Below are positions 36,801 to 45,339 of a stretch of DNA of 64,000 bases, piece by piece. Made by a program: the position numbers and the translations under genes. Within the stretch, counting starts at the first letter, position 1; every line of letters starts with the position of its first letter. The DNA comes from Bacillus norwichensis (GTDB lineage: Bacteria; Bacillota; Bacilli; Bacillales; Bacillaceae_C): contig NZ_JACSPV010000019.1 of assembly GCF_014836955.1 (NCBI RefSeq), positions 1-64,000 of the forward strand, in the 5' to 3' direction. The notes below the pieces were generated by a model. The model was not told the origin of the DNA, did no database searches, and saw only the letters and a list, made by a program, of their open reading frames with translations.

Positions 36801-37375
36801 GCATCGACAGTTTTTCGGACCCCTGCAAAAGCAGTCTCAAATTCAGAAGCTGATTTGAAAAATGCCGTTCCAGCTGCAACGATCGGAGCAGTAACTTTCA
36901 TGGAATAAGACTTACCAAAATCGGTCATTCCCTTCCCGATTTCTTGCATTTTTTCACCAGTAGAGGTCATTTTATCGCCAAGTCGGGTCCAAGGGCTAGA
37001 TTGCTCCCGAATAGCTTTATTCAAACGGTTCAACTGATCTTCTGTTCGGTTCATCTCAGAGACAGCATTGTTGTATTGAGCCGCCAGATCTCTTGTCTGG
37101 TTCGCATCTTCGCCTTTAGCTTTTACCGATTCGTCATAACGCTTCTTTAATTCGCGGACCCGCTCTTGCTGGGTCTTAAAGCGCCGGGAAAGAATATCAG
37201 ACTGTTCCCGCATCCCTTTCATGCTCTGTGCATACTCGCGCCCCTTTGAACGGGCAAGGTTCATTTCAGAGCGCAGCCCCTTCAAATCTCGCCTAAACCC
37301 TTCTAGGGACTTGTTGGCTCCCTCGTCTTCCCAAGATAGCCTTGTCCGTAATTGACCTATATCTCTGCTTGCCAT
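33878..37375 (-). CDS. Tail tape measure protein
   Basis: A 1165-residue protein that sets tail length. Features: N-terminal coiled coil (residues 15-115), a TP901-type tape-measure core (about 160-500; MAKELPASANEIAGVAEVAG, QIGLTEDQIVAFAGALSSVG), hydrophobic helices near 535-600, long coiled coils (about 625-900) and a C-terminal region. At roughly 1.5 angstrom per residue the tail would be about 170 nm. It follows the frameshifted chaperone pair, the canonical order. Confidence 0.93.
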   Translation of the reverse strand: MASRDIGQLRTRLSWEDEGANKSLEGFRRDLKGLRSEMNLARSKGREYAQSMKGMREQSDILSRRFKTQQERVRELKKRYDESVKAKGEDANQTRDLAAQYNNAVSEMNRTEDQLNRLNKAIREQSSPWTRLGDKMTSTGEKMQEIGKGMTDFGKSYSMKVTAPIVAAGTAFFKSASEFETAFAGVRKTVDATEDQFAELKQGIRDMAKELPASANEIAGVAEVAGQLGIKRKDILKFTRVMVDLGVATNMSSEEAATALARLANITQMPMKNIDRLGATVVDLGNNLATTESEIVDMSLRLAGAGSQIGLTEDQIVAFAGALSSVGIQAEMGGSAFSRVMIEIANASAMGDKAVKDFADVAGMSAKDFQKAFKDDAALAVIAFVEGLDRMKKEGENVFGVLEDLGLSEIRVRDTLLRAAGAGDLFRESLELGSKAWEENTALTNEAAERYKTTESQLKILWNRVKDVSITLGEALIPAVMDAIDAAEPLIKKIESGAQSFSEMDKEQQATVLSLLGIVSAIGPASVALGGLTSTIGGVLKVGGNVSKMFGKVGGAGLIGRIGLLSSGPGMPVGLAIAGVGALGYGIYKLTKKSQDAKKVTTEVADSLLEQADALEPNIEKYESLQQKSGLTADEFGRLLDIQSELNKTQNPALVEQLQEEYNKLAEKSGLSNEQLDEMIELNSTIIEQAPTVEQKFTDKGNAIIESTKAVREYIDSLREMAFEELKEEQVKALEREKELRKENKFLAKEASKVEADIKELIDKRDMSLEEVNKRLQEIHVNTKHGLNSHKEVMELRREEQILLAIKNGTIAETLEKLQGERKELNKKQKLNEEELSKLDQINARMAEVLLAEVDINFEKGKGLKKLDEKIESLKNERQELMTNATEEQKRNGLYDQQIQLLDDSISKHEAIKKKILEETGYQAEFNIKQEALQTILGFNDGLLKSSLKRMLEMAAAQQGTNAEIDKGTGKAQDLTNELGKNVQKDVNVNTNPSVDALNQALSSPVRKAINLSVSAAKLALSPFQLLGYADGTPLGGHKGGAFLAGEEGFELGRLGNRWELLNFGLYDRPRGYEVFTHDESKKILRALNNLPGYAAGARDPGEANRVVNQLNNQQAMSDGNATVVRLLKDIVQGIKDGKIIQIDGNTVTRIVNENNAVDNIGRYF

Positions 37376-37390
37376 TTTCTCACCTGCCTT

Positions 37391-37609
37391 CTACCAGATC
37401 TCACTGAGATAAACTTCTTTTTCTTGTGGTTGCAGCTCGTCATCATCAAGCAACATCAAATCATCAAAAAAATGGACGTCCATCTCATCAATTTGAGACA
37501 TCGTCCATCCTGTTCTTATTACTGGCTGTCCATAAATATAGTTAGGTGACGGAAACATAAGTTTTTTGTACAAACTTAAAAGGGAAGTGTACGCTTCTTC
37601 CCACGTCAC
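37391..37609 (-). CDS. Tail assembly chaperone, -1 frame part (T-like)
   Basis: A 72-codon frame between the chaperone and the tape measure gene. It lies in the -1 frame of the upstream gene and begins with GTG only inside that gene's last codons, with no separate ribosome binding site. A perfect G-GGA-AAC slippery site at 37627-37621 would fuse it to the upstream protein, giving a product of 181 residues, like gpGT of phage lambda. Probably made mainly as a fusion. Confidence 0.8.
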   Translation of the reverse strand: MTWEEAYTSLLSLYKKLMFPSPNYIYGQPVIRTGWTMSQIDEMDVHFFDDLMLLDDDELQPQEKEVYLSEIW

Positions 37610-37935
37610 TTCCCCTGATCGTTTCCCTCTTCACTTTTCTCTTTGGACTTATTAAATATCGCTTCTGCTAATTTTTTGTACACATATTCATCACTTGCAC
37701 CATCGTAAACTTGGTCAACTGTAAATTGCCCTCCAAATACGACATTAGCAAGGATGCCGATAATCTCATCCTCTTCGGCCATTTGTTCTTCATAAGACGG
37801 TATATAATTTTCATCTTCTCTGGCCTTTTTTTCAGCCTCCATCTGGACTTTAAGATACAAACGTTTGGCACGCAGTGGTACAAATGGAGTCGTAAACACC
37901 TTTAATTCTCCATCAATATAAAGTTCAATTTGCAT
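37606..37935 (-). CDS. Tail assembly chaperone (G-like)
   Basis: A 109-residue acidic helical protein (MQIELYIDGELKVFTTPFVP, LYLKVQMEAEKKAREDENY) of the phage tail assembly chaperone type, which coats the tape measure protein during tail building. Its ATG overlaps the stop of the major tail protein (TAATG). Near its end it contains the -1 slippery heptamer, so a minority of ribosomes should continue into the next frame. Confidence 0.8.
   Translation of the reverse strand: MQIELYIDGELKVFTTPFVPLRAKRLYLKVQMEAEKKAREDENYIPSYEEQMAEEDEIIGILANVVFGGQFTVDQVYDGASDEYVYKKLAEAIFNKSKEKSEEGNDQGK
37621..37627 (-). promoter_or_regulatory. Programmed -1 ribosomal frameshift site GGGAAAC
   Basis: The heptamer reads G GGA AAC in the zero frame of the chaperone gene, the X XXY YYZ pattern, five codons before its stop. 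Slipping back by one base enters exactly the frame of the downstream ORF. Phage lambda uses GGGAAAG at the same place between genes G and T. Confidence 0.85.
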
Positions 37936-38513
37936 TAGGGAGTCGCCACCCAATCTTTATCAATTACTTCATCAAACCATTTATCAAAAATGCTTTTATC
38001 AGCAATTGTTGAATCTTGATCCCATGCTTTAAACTTCTCTTCCCCATCGTGTAGACGTGGAATTGCTTCACCAGTAAGGTTCGGCGTTTGGTATGAAGGA
38101 GTTTCTTGCAATGTCTCTTTACTTTCTTCTGCTGGCGCCAATTTCACCCGATATATCCAAAAATACTCATAGCCACCGCGGGCAGTCAGTGCCTTTCCGC
38201 CGATAGCAATATACGGAGCATCATCCTCCACGTTGTCACTTATACCGCCGTTTGGATGAATAGTTTTTCCGAGCACATCAGCTTCAACTTCTTTCTCCAA
38301 ATATGCCGTATTTACGGCCACTGTGATTGGTCCTTTTGCTGAGTCACTGAATAAAACTGCATCATCGGCGCGTAAATTCCCGCGGTTAATGGATGGTTGC
38401 AAATTCAAAGCCATTGCTGGTCCAAATGGTTTTACCTCGCCGTAAATGGTTTTTTCTTTATCTTCTTCAGTAATCACTGCGTAATGAAGATCTTTCAAGC
38501 CTTTAACTGCCAT
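37935..38513 (-). CDS. Major tail protein (phi13-type tail tube)
   Basis: A 192-residue major tail protein of the phi13 family (AVKGLKDLHYAVITEED; SDSAKGPITVAVNTAYLEKE; GGYEYFWIYRVKLAP). It polymerises into the tail tube. GGAGGAA lies seven bases upstream. Position between tail terminator and chaperone is canonical. Confidence 0.9.
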   Translation of the reverse strand: MAVKGLKDLHYAVITEEDKEKTIYGEVKPFGPAMALNLQPSINRGNLRADDAVLFSDSAKGPITVAVNTAYLEKEVEADVLGKTIHPNGGISDNVEDDAPYIAIGGKALTARGGYEYFWIYRVKLAPAEESKETLQETPSYQTPNLTGEAIPRLHDGEEKFKAWDQDSTIADKSIFDKWFDEVIDKDWVATP

Positions 38514-38515
38514 AT

Positions 38516-38854
38516 TTATTCCTCCCAGATATTTGGTTCGTAATTGAACCGCAAAATTTTCCTATACTTGTTCATGTCCTCGTCGTAGGTTTCCGATTCA
38601 AACATCCGGCCAAAGCCTGCTTCTTTCATTCGTTTTTTCACATCTTTAACAAGCTGATTGTAATTTCCACTTGAAAATACATCGACTTGAAAAAAGTGCT
38701 TGGAAATAAGTTCCTTGTCATCGGCATTGATCCTAGGCGCCTGGTTATATTCGATAAAAACGATATATGTGTCAGCTGTTTGGTTGTATCTCGCCTTCGC
38801 TACTGGTACACCAAGAGGTTTTAATGTATCCATAATTAATTTATCAAGATTCAT
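38516..38854 (-). CDS. Tail terminator/tail completion protein
   Basis: A 112-residue protein (LDKLIMDTLKPLGVPVAKAR; FFQVDVFSSGNYNQLVKDVK) in the slot and with the alpha/beta pattern of siphovirus tail terminator proteins, which cap the tail tube and join it to the head. Its start overlaps the end of the HK97 gp10-like gene. Assignment rests mainly on order and size. Confidence 0.65.
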   Translation of the reverse strand: MNLDKLIMDTLKPLGVPVAKARYNQTADTYIVFIEYNQAPRINADDKELISKHFFQVDVFSSGNYNQLVKDVKKRMKEAGFGRMFESETYDEDMNKYRKILRFNYEPNIWEE

Positions 38855-39255
38855 CGCATACCCAACCCCTTTTGGAACACTTGAACATATTTGTCCAAAA
38901 TTGGCCCCTTGCTGTGTTCAAAAACAATAGAGACCATTGGCAATGGCGCTATGAATCTCTGTGCTCGAACATTCCAATATCCAAACTCATGCATATAGAG
39001 ATAGAAGCCAGGCTGCTTCTTCCCGCCTTCTGTACCAACAAACAGTTCTCCACCTTCTGGGTCGGTCCTGGTAATTGCTTCTTGAGCTTGCCCAGATCGA
39101 CGGTGCAAACCATGTGAATATACCTCGGCTTTTATTCGATCGCGGAGATAGTCTCCCCCAGCAATCAATGCTTGGTCTTTCAAGTCTTCTGTCAAACCCT
39201 CGATGCGATCAATCTCTGCAATAAGCTCGTCAAGACCTTCAAATTCAAGATGCAT
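38851..39255 (-). CDS. HK97 gp10-like phage protein
   Basis: A 134-residue member of the HK97 gp10 family (ELIAEIDRIEGLTEDLKDQA; HRRSGQAQEAITRT; YLYMHEFGYWNVRAQRFI), a head-tail joining or tail component. Of several nearby starts ATG 39255 is best placed after AAAGGTGA. Overlaps both neighbours. Confidence 0.8.
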   Translation of the reverse strand: MHLEFEGLDELIAEIDRIEGLTEDLKDQALIAGGDYLRDRIKAEVYSHGLHRRSGQAQEAITRTDPEGGELFVGTEGGKKQPGFYLYMHEFGYWNVRAQRFIAPLPMVSIVFEHSKGPILDKYVQVFQKGLGMR

Positions 39256-39574
39256 GGTCATCACCTTTTCGATGGCAAATGATTTCTATAATTTCACCTT
39301 TATCATATGTTCGATAGACCGTATAATCTTTATCGTTATATTTGAGCTGTTCTTCCCCCTCATATTCGATGGAGCGAACCTCAAACATGTAGGAGAGAGT
39401 AACTCCTTTTTGTTTAGCAGCATGAAATTCCTCAGACCTTACAGACTTTCTATTGGCATATACTTTGCGTGGTTCCCCAGGAGTCGGATGATTGTTTTCA
39501 AATCCTTCATCATCCACGCTCTTTTCTAATGCTATTAAATAAATCACATCTCCCCAGTTAGCCACGATAATCAC
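39245..39574 (-). CDS. Head closure/head-tail adaptor protein
   Basis: A 109-residue phage head-tail joining protein (EPRKVYANRKSVRSEEFHAA; YMFEVRSIEYEGEEQLKYND), SPP1 gp16-like family, which closes the portal channel. It appears to start with GTG at 39574 (a second GTG at 39565 is possible). Confidence 0.8.
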   Translation of the reverse strand: MIIVANWGDVIYLIALEKSVDDEGFENNHPTPGEPRKVYANRKSVRSEEFHAAKQKGVTLSYMFEVRSIEYEGEEQLKYNDKDYTVYRTYDKGEIIEIICHRKGDDHAS

Positions 39575-39845
39575 CCGAATAGGACAAATGCTTTTTCAGT
39601 GACTCGTAGGATTGCCAATAGCGCTCTGCGTGCGGATTGTCGATGCCAAACTGAGATTTTGCATAAAGAATAATTGCCCTCTGAATTAGTGCATCCTCAT
39701 CCGATTGCGCTTTTAACTTGGAAACGCCCGACTGAATCAGATCCAACCGGGCACTTGAAATAAGATCAGTAATTTCATCATTAATGCCGTCATCATTTGT
39801 GGAGACACGTAATGCCACTTTCACCTTTTTCAGCAAATCAAACAC
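39558..39845 (-). CDS. Head-tail connector protein (gp6-like)
   Basis: A 95-residue helical connector of the phage gp6/Phage_connect type (KVALRVSTNDDGINDEITDL; IQRAIILYAKSQFGID), forming the ring under the portal. GTG start, overlapping the previous gene by eight bases. Confidence 0.82.
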   Translation of the reverse strand: MFDLLKKVKVALRVSTNDDGINDEITDLISSARLDLIQSGVSKLKAQSDEDALIQRAIILYAKSQFGIDNPHAERYWQSYESLKKHLSYSGDYRG

Positions 39846-40107
39846 CGCTTTCTAGTGCTTTAAGAGCATTAGCCTTACCTTTTACCTTTTTCCCGTCTGG
39901 AAGCTCGTACCAACCGCCACCAGTATGCTTGATTTCTGGATTACTCTTAGCCTGCGGTGGCTGCTTATTTTTCTTTTCCAAATAGCCTTTTTCAATTAAA
40001 AAAGCAATCCTTTCCTTATTTTCATAAGTGTAAGGATCGCCTTCTTCATAATCTTTCATGTCCTGGTGACGTTCGCGAAATCTCTTTTTTACTTTATGGA
40101 AGTCCAA
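39838..40107 (-). CDS. Phage protein of unknown function between capsid and connector
   Basis: An 89-residue basic protein (MDFHKVKKRFRERHQDMKDY...) ending in a small WYELPDGKKVKGKANAL motif that resembles Rho-N/SAP-like folds. TTG start after AGGAGGGA. Proteins of this type often occupy this slot in HK97-like phages; role unknown. Confidence 0.6.
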   Translation of the reverse strand: MDFHKVKKRFRERHQDMKDYEEGDPYTYENKERIAFLIEKGYLEKKNKQPPQAKSNPEIKHTGGGWYELPDGKKVKGKANALKALESGV

Positions 40108-40125
40108 TTATATCCCTCCTGGTAT

Positions 40126-41313
40126 TTATGGCGTTGGAGCACCTTTTTTAAGAACTACCAACGAATTCTTATCAACAACTTTCCCGTCAGCAATCATGAT
40201 TGCCTTTGTTACCATATCATCAGTTTCATTGTCTTCATACTTCTTAACACCCATTTGATAGTTCGTGTTCAGGACGTAATCAGAGAAGTTGAACAAGAAT
40301 GCGAATGGAGAACCTTCCTCAGCTGTTGAAAAGCTATCAAGGTAGTTACAAAGAATAACAGGGCGTCCAAGTAATACACGCTCTGGCTTTCCGCTAATAC
40401 CATAGTTGACGCGTGCAATTGGTTGTCCATCAGCATCTTTGATACCTTGGTATTTCATAAATGTCTTTTTGGTCATGCAGTAAACAGCATTTGCCTCATA
40501 TTCCAACGGTAATGCCGCTTCTGCATCAAGCAATGTTTGATAAGTGATTTCATCCACATCTAAAGCCTGGCCATCTTCAGGAGTTTCAGTCAAAATTCCT
40601 TTAGGTTGGCCTGTGCCGGATCCGGAAATAATCGCTTGCTCAATGGCTTTAGTCATGGCTTCTACAACATTATTGATAAGTGTTGCTTCAAACACCGGAA
40701 GGGCCATCGTATCGACTTCAAGAGAAACTGCGACCGCACAACGCAATTTGTGATAAGCAAATGTGATGGAGCCTGTTGATTTCTTCTGCTTATCGCTGCC
40801 TTTTCCTTCCGCTACCCATGTAGCCACAGGTTTTACACTAGAAGTCGGAAGGGTAACCCCGCCTTTAATTGCAGTGCGTGTAACCAGCGGCAAAATCATT
40901 CCAACAGCTTCGATTTTTTCAATGATTTTATTTAAAACTGTTTCCGGAATGACGGAACCTACATCTTTCGTGTAAGTCACTTGATCAGCACGGAGTTCAG
41001 CAGGGATTTTCTCGCCTTTCAACACATAATCCATGAACGCTTTCCGGTATTCAATGGAGTCAGTTCCAAGTTCACGTTTTTCATGGTTGTTCCCATTAAA
41101 CGTCTCGATGGTACGCCCTTCAACTTCTCCATTGTTAAGCTGTTCAGTTTCCTTCATCAATCGTTCACGGGTCTGTAGTTCTTCCAACTCCTCATTCAAC
41201 TCACGAATTTCCGTTTCAAGAGCTTTGTAATCCAAATCCTTGCTGCGCTTTTCGTCTTTCAACATTTCATTAATTTCTGCTTTTCTTTGTAAAATTTCTT
41301 TAATGCGATTCAT
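40126..41313 (-). CDS. Major capsid protein, HK97 family
   Basis: A 395-residue HK97-fold capsid protein. The first about 100 residues are a coiled-coil scaffold-like delta domain (LKDEKRSKDLDYKALETEIR) normally removed by the prohead protease; the fold begins near EYRKAFMDYVLKG with VGSVIPETVLNKIIEKIEAV and ISGSGTGQPKGILT. ATG 41313 is preferred (AGGAGG eight bases upstream); another ATG six bases earlier is too close to the site. Confidence 0.93.
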   Translation of the reverse strand: MNRIKEILQRKAEINEMLKDEKRSKDLDYKALETEIRELNEELEELQTRERLMKETEQLNNGEVEGRTIETFNGNNHEKRELGTDSIEYRKAFMDYVLKGEKIPAELRADQVTYTKDVGSVIPETVLNKIIEKIEAVGMILPLVTRTAIKGGVTLPTSSVKPVATWVAEGKGSDKQKKSTGSITFAYHKLRCAVAVSLEVDTMALPVFEATLINNVVEAMTKAIEQAIISGSGTGQPKGILTETPEDGQALDVDEITYQTLLDAEAALPLEYEANAVYCMTKKTFMKYQGIKDADGQPIARVNYGISGKPERVLLGRPVILCNYLDSFSTAEEGSPFAFLFNFSDYVLNTNYQMGVKKYEDNETDDMVTKAIMIADGKVVDKNSLVVLKKGAPTP

Positions 41314-41325
41314 ATTCATATCCTC

Positions 41326-41904
41326 CTAAATGTTATTTAAAACATATAATTTTGAACGTAATTCTTCCTGCTCCTCGGCATAATGCTTCATCGGATCATA
41401 TCCACGTGCGCTTACCTCTGAATCGGGATAGGCGGGAAACGCAACTGCACTGACTTCTAACAGCCTAGCCTTTTTGACCGTTCGTAATGGTAAATCGTCA
41501 TCCGGCTCTTCAATTTCATGGTCTTCCATTCGAAATCCAAACGAAACACCGTCAACATCACCACGTTTTATAGATTCATAGGTATCATTACCAAGGGTTG
41601 TTTTAGGTAAATCGAGTTCAAATCGCAACCCGATAGAATCCTCTTCCAAGCGTAATGTATTATTTTTTGTTCTACCAAGAACCTTCCCAGTGTCATGTGA
41701 CCACAAAAAACGCTGATCGTCTTTTGAAAGAGAATCAGCAAATGCACCTTTTTTAAATTGTTCGCGAAACTTGTAGAAATAACCTAAAACCTGTGATTTT
41801 CTCTCCCATTTGACAGCATATCCGGACAACGTGCGGTTCCCGTCATCATCTTCCCTGATTTCAATCTTACTCGTCATCAGTTCCCTTGTTTCCGTTTTTT
41901 CCAT
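41326..41904 (-). CDS. HK97-family prohead protease
   Basis: A 192-residue assembly protease with the catalytic His70 (LWSHDTGKVLGR) and Ser121 (VDGVSFGFR). It cleaves the capsid delta domain and itself during head maturation. GGGGGTGAGG precedes two adjacent ATG codons (41907, 41904). Overlaps the 3' end of the portal gene by 38 bases. Confidence 0.9.
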   Translation of the reverse strand: MEKTETRELMTSKIEIREDDDGNRTLSGYAVKWERKSQVLGYFYKFREQFKKGAFADSLSKDDQRFLWSHDTGKVLGRTKNNTLRLEEDSIGLRFELDLPKTTLGNDTYESIKRGDVDGVSFGFRMEDHEIEEPDDDLPLRTVKKARLLEVSAVAFPAYPDSEVSARGYDPMKHYAEEQEELRSKLYVLNNI

Positions 41905-43093
41905 CATCCTCACCCCCTTTATCTTGATGATCGTCCACTTCGGCGGTATCCAATCTGCGTATTGGCTTGTCTCCTCCTTCAACTGGCGCTAAATTGAGTA
42001 CCTCTCTCCACTCGTTAGGTAATAACGCCCCTCTATCCACCATTCCTACTAAGCCCAACTTCGTACGCATAGAGGCGTATTGGAGGTTTAATGATTCGAA
42101 GACAATTTTATTTCCATGTCCCCGCTCTCTCCTGGTAAATAGCTTTCTTGTAAATTCTCCGGCCAGCTGCAATGCAACTGGTTCGATAACAGATTCATAG
42201 TAAGCATTCCATTCATCTTCGTTATATCGACTTTGTACAATTTTTTCATTGGTATTGAAGAAATCATAAATGCGCTTTGTTGTCGTGGTGATCTGTTTGT
42301 CATCCGGAACAAAATTGTAATTTTTCACTTGCTCCAAATCATAACGCGGATCAGATGGAACAGCTCCGCCTTTTTTTTCGATGTTCAGATAGCTGTCTAT
42401 AAACTCATCGACCTGCATTTCGACATCTTCTTTTTTCAATACACTTTTAAACTTTAAGATCCACTTAATTAGGGCACTGCTTTTAATAGCCTTTTTCATG
42501 CCCTGGTCAATCGTGGTTACAACGTCCATCAACTCAACGAGTGCCTGGCCAGGATGATCTCCAAATAGATTATGATTATTAAAATCCTGACGTAGATGGA
42601 TGACATCTGAATACGGGACAACCATCTGTTTACCATCCGAAAAATAGAATTTTAAATACATATCTCCTTGTGGACCTTCCAACATGTCCACACTCATGGC
42701 CGGCACCGGATATATTTCATACGGAATGAATGTATCCGGATCTCGTTTAATAATCGCAAAGGCATTATTGTTTAAATCCAATTGCGTGGCCATCTTTTCG
42801 CGGAACAGCTGCCCTGACATTAATGGATTTGGCTCTTCAAGCAAAAATTTTATATTTACATCGGGATTTACTAACAATCCTTTTGCATTTTCCCGAATAT
42901 GCTTGGCCATCAATTTTCCAATAGCCCTGGCTTTTGGACGAATGCAGGAGCGAACAATGTCACTTTTATAGATGCGCCCATCAAATGTATAAAATCCATC
43001 GCCCGCATCCGTAATGATTTTGTAACTGGTTGTTGTTTTCGGTTCTGTTTGTTTTTTTCCAAACATCCAATCGAAAAAACCTATGATCCTCAC
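41867..43093 (-). CDS. Portal protein
   Basis: A 408-residue HK97-type portal protein (IRPKARAIGKLMAKHIRENA; LLEEPNPLMSGQLFREKMAT; FNNHNLFGDHPGQALVELMD). Twelve copies form the DNA entry channel. It starts with GTG directly after GGGAG. The acidic tail (DDHQDKGGEDDGKNGNK) overlaps the protease gene. Confidence 0.92.
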   Translation of the reverse strand: MRIIGFFDWMFGKKQTEPKTTTSYKIITDAGDGFYTFDGRIYKSDIVRSCIRPKARAIGKLMAKHIRENAKGLLVNPDVNIKFLLEEPNPLMSGQLFREKMATQLDLNNNAFAIIKRDPDTFIPYEIYPVPAMSVDMLEGPQGDMYLKFYFSDGKQMVVPYSDVIHLRQDFNNHNLFGDHPGQALVELMDVVTTIDQGMKKAIKSSALIKWILKFKSVLKKEDVEMQVDEFIDSYLNIEKKGGAVPSDPRYDLEQVKNYNFVPDDKQITTTTKRIYDFFNTNEKIVQSRYNEDEWNAYYESVIEPVALQLAGEFTRKLFTRRERGHGNKIVFESLNLQYASMRTKLGLVGMVDRGALLPNEWREVLNLAPVEGGDKPIRRLDTAEVDDHQDKGGEDDGKNGNKGTDDE

Positions 43094-43118
43094 CTCCCGT
43101 CACCAAGTGTAAGGTGAA

Positions 43119-43256
43119 TTATTTATTAACCATTGAATAAACTTGCGCAACACTATTTATCATTTGAATCCTTGAAAAAGGATTTTCTATCTTTGAATCA
43201 ACTTCTTTTAAAATGGCAAGTAGTTGATTGTTAATTTCAGTTCTAACTTCATTCAT
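43119..43256 (-). CDS. Small phage protein between terminase and portal (45 aa)
   Basis: A 45-residue helical protein (MNEVRTEINNQLLAILKEVD...) with a perfect GAGGGAGG site eight bases before its ATG. It fills the gap between the large terminase and portal genes. Unknown role; small proteins in this slot are common in P27-type phages. Confidence 0.75.
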   Translation of the reverse strand: MNEVRTEINNQLLAILKEVDSKIENPFSRIQMINSVAQVYSMVNK

Positions 43257-43270
43257 CGGCTAAACCTCCC

Positions 43271-44956
43271 TCAAATCATATTTAGATAGTCATTCATTTT
43301 ATCCCGCAAGACAACATAAGAGTTTAATAGACAGGCAGTCCCATCAATTCTCTTACGTTGTGATTTGCCTTTTGACGGCTGGATATTATCATTTTTATCA
43401 ATGTCAACGCTCGTATTTGAGAGGCACCATTTTGTAATTGGATTATTACCGTAGTTAATTCTTTTAGCTTCGAGATCAGCCCCCATATCCTTCATAGGTC
43501 CTGAGAGAGTTTTCTTTCCTTGGATAACCGGAAGCATAGCATCTACTCCGAATTGTGATTGCATTTCCTCAACCCAATAAGTTGCTGACCAGCTGTCATA
43601 ACCAATCCAAGGTAAATACAAGCCGTATTTATCCCTTAGTTCCACAAACCATTCAGTTACAAATTTATGGTGAACTTTATTTCCGGGCGTTGTTCTCAAA
43701 AATCCTTGTTCTTTCCAAACGTCATAAGGGACTCGGTCCTCTGCCACCCTCTTTTCAAGCAATTCCTCCGGGAGCCAATACATATGGGCTGTGTAAATAT
43801 TTTGGTTGTCTGGCAGCATAAATGTAGCACAAGCTGCAGTTAAATCAGTTGTGCTGGATAGGTCTGCTCCTCCAATACCGTAGCTTGGTTTTAGTACTTC
43901 AATATCAAACGTCTCCTGGTTGTCCAGTTGCTCAAACGTGAGCCATGCCTCTGATGAAGTCTCTCGAATGTTAAAATCCTTCGTCAGCAAGTTTTTCACT
44001 AACAAAGGATTTGCTTTTGCTTTATTTACTTTTCTCTCAAGTTCAGCGATATTTTTTATTGTGCCAAGACCAGGATTCGCTTTTTTCCAATTAGTCGGTT
44101 CCGTCCACTCTTTTCGACTGTCCAACTCATAGACAATCGGAAGGACGTGCTCATCTTTATAGCCGTTCGGGTCATCGAAACCATTGATAATTCGTTCAAT
44201 TTCCTCATACTTAATATCAAAAATACCTTCACGAACTGTTCCGGCTGTTGTTGTGATAACGGATAGCGGCTGCTCCCTTGCGCTCATTCCATCAATAATA
44301 ACGTCATAGAGGTTCTTATCCTCAATAGCATGGAGTTCGTCAATAATTGAACAATGAACGTTCAGCCCGTCCAGTGTATTGGAATCAGAGGATAACGGCT
44401 TGTACGACCCATCGTTGAAGTCAGAAAGCAATTCCGCCACCAAGGAACGGATCCGTTTGCGAAGTGCGGGAGATTTGCTGACCATCCGCTTAGATTCCAG
44501 CCAAACAATTTTCGCTTGGTCTTTTTTGGTTGCTGCCGACACGACTTCCGGGCCCGGTTCTCCATCTGCCACAAGCATATAGAGAGCAATCGCAGAAGCG
44601 TAAGCTGACTTCCCGTTTTTACGTGCAATAACTAATATAAGCTCCTTATATTTCCGGAGCTCGTCAATTTTATGGATGAATCCAAATGCTGCAGCGGTCA
44701 TCGCTTTCTGCCACAATTCTAAAATAAACGGCATTCCGCCCATTTTACCTTTTGAATGTTTGCAGTAATTCTCTACAAACTCGATGGCGTGGTTCGCCCG
44801 CTCTGCCGAATACTCATACTCGGAAGAATGGTCATGGATATCATCCACAAGTTTCTTGTAAACTCTTCTGACTTTCCTGCTGACAATTTCCTCACCAGAT
44901 TCAATCTTGTTCCAGTACTCGATGATTGGATTATATGTAAGTGGATATCGTTTCAT
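43271..44956 (-). CDS. terL: Terminase large subunit
   Basis: A 561-residue terminase of the Terminase_1 family. ATPase: variant Walker A ARKNGKS (111-117) and Walker B IIDE (D206, E207). The C-terminal nuclease domain holds Asp residues in GIGGADLSSTTDL, GYDSWSA and the final RIDGTACLL region. It packages DNA through the portal. Its ATG overlaps the small subunit stop (ATGA). Confidence 0.93.
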   Translation of the reverse strand: MKRYPLTYNPIIEYWNKIESGEEIVSRKVRRVYKKLVDDIHDHSSEYEYSAERANHAIEFVENYCKHSKGKMGGMPFILELWQKAMTAAAFGFIHKIDELRKYKELILVIARKNGKSAYASAIALYMLVADGEPGPEVVSAATKKDQAKIVWLESKRMVSKSPALRKRIRSLVAELLSDFNDGSYKPLSSDSNTLDGLNVHCSIIDELHAIEDKNLYDVIIDGMSAREQPLSVITTTAGTVREGIFDIKYEEIERIINGFDDPNGYKDEHVLPIVYELDSRKEWTEPTNWKKANPGLGTIKNIAELERKVNKAKANPLLVKNLLTKDFNIRETSSEAWLTFEQLDNQETFDIEVLKPSYGIGGADLSSTTDLTAACATFMLPDNQNIYTAHMYWLPEELLEKRVAEDRVPYDVWKEQGFLRTTPGNKVHHKFVTEWFVELRDKYGLYLPWIGYDSWSATYWVEEMQSQFGVDAMLPVIQGKKTLSGPMKDMGADLEAKRINYGNNPITKWCLSNTSVDIDKNDNIQPSKGKSQRKRIDGTACLLNSYVVLRDKMNDYLNMI

Positions 44957-45324
44957 CGTCTGTTCACGAACGCTTCAAATCCGTCGTTCTTATCCTTGTT
45001 GTTTGGTTCAGGTTTTGGCAAATAGTCTCCTAATTGTTTCATTATGCTTTGGTAGTTTTTGTTCATTGCGATGTAACGTCTTGCGTTTGGTCGCTCCCGC
45101 TCATATGGTTCTTGGTTTTCAGATTGCGAGAACATTTCATCGTATCCGTTCACATCCAAATCTTCGCGGATATCTTCTAGTCTTATTCGCATGTCAGCTG
45201 CCTCTGCAATCAACCCCTCGACAAGCATGAGGGTATCTTTAGGCAAGTCTTTGTATATTCTTTTAAGTCTGCGTATTTCCTTTTTTACCCGTTCTTCTTT
45301 TGTTAGCTCTTTCTTTTTGGCCAT
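44953..45324 (-). CDS. terS: Terminase small subunit, P27 family
   Basis: A 123-residue P27-family small terminase (KKEIRRLKRIYKDLPKDTLM; RPNARRYIAMNKNYQSIMKQ), the DNA-recognition subunit of cos-type packaging. GAGGTG precedes the ATG. Together with the HNH nuclease upstream it forms the standard cos packaging cluster. Confidence 0.88.
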   Translation of the reverse strand: MAKKKELTKEERVKKEIRRLKRIYKDLPKDTLMLVEGLIAEAADMRIRLEDIREDLDVNGYDEMFSQSENQEPYERERPNARRYIAMNKNYQSIMKQLGDYLPKPEPNNKDKNDGFEAFVNRR

Positions 45325-45339
45325 AAAAATAGCACCTCA

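Noticed and set aside
37391-37609. Independent small tail gene
   Set aside because: No ribosome binding site of its own, and a phase-correct slippery heptamer upstream makes a frameshift fusion the simpler explanation.
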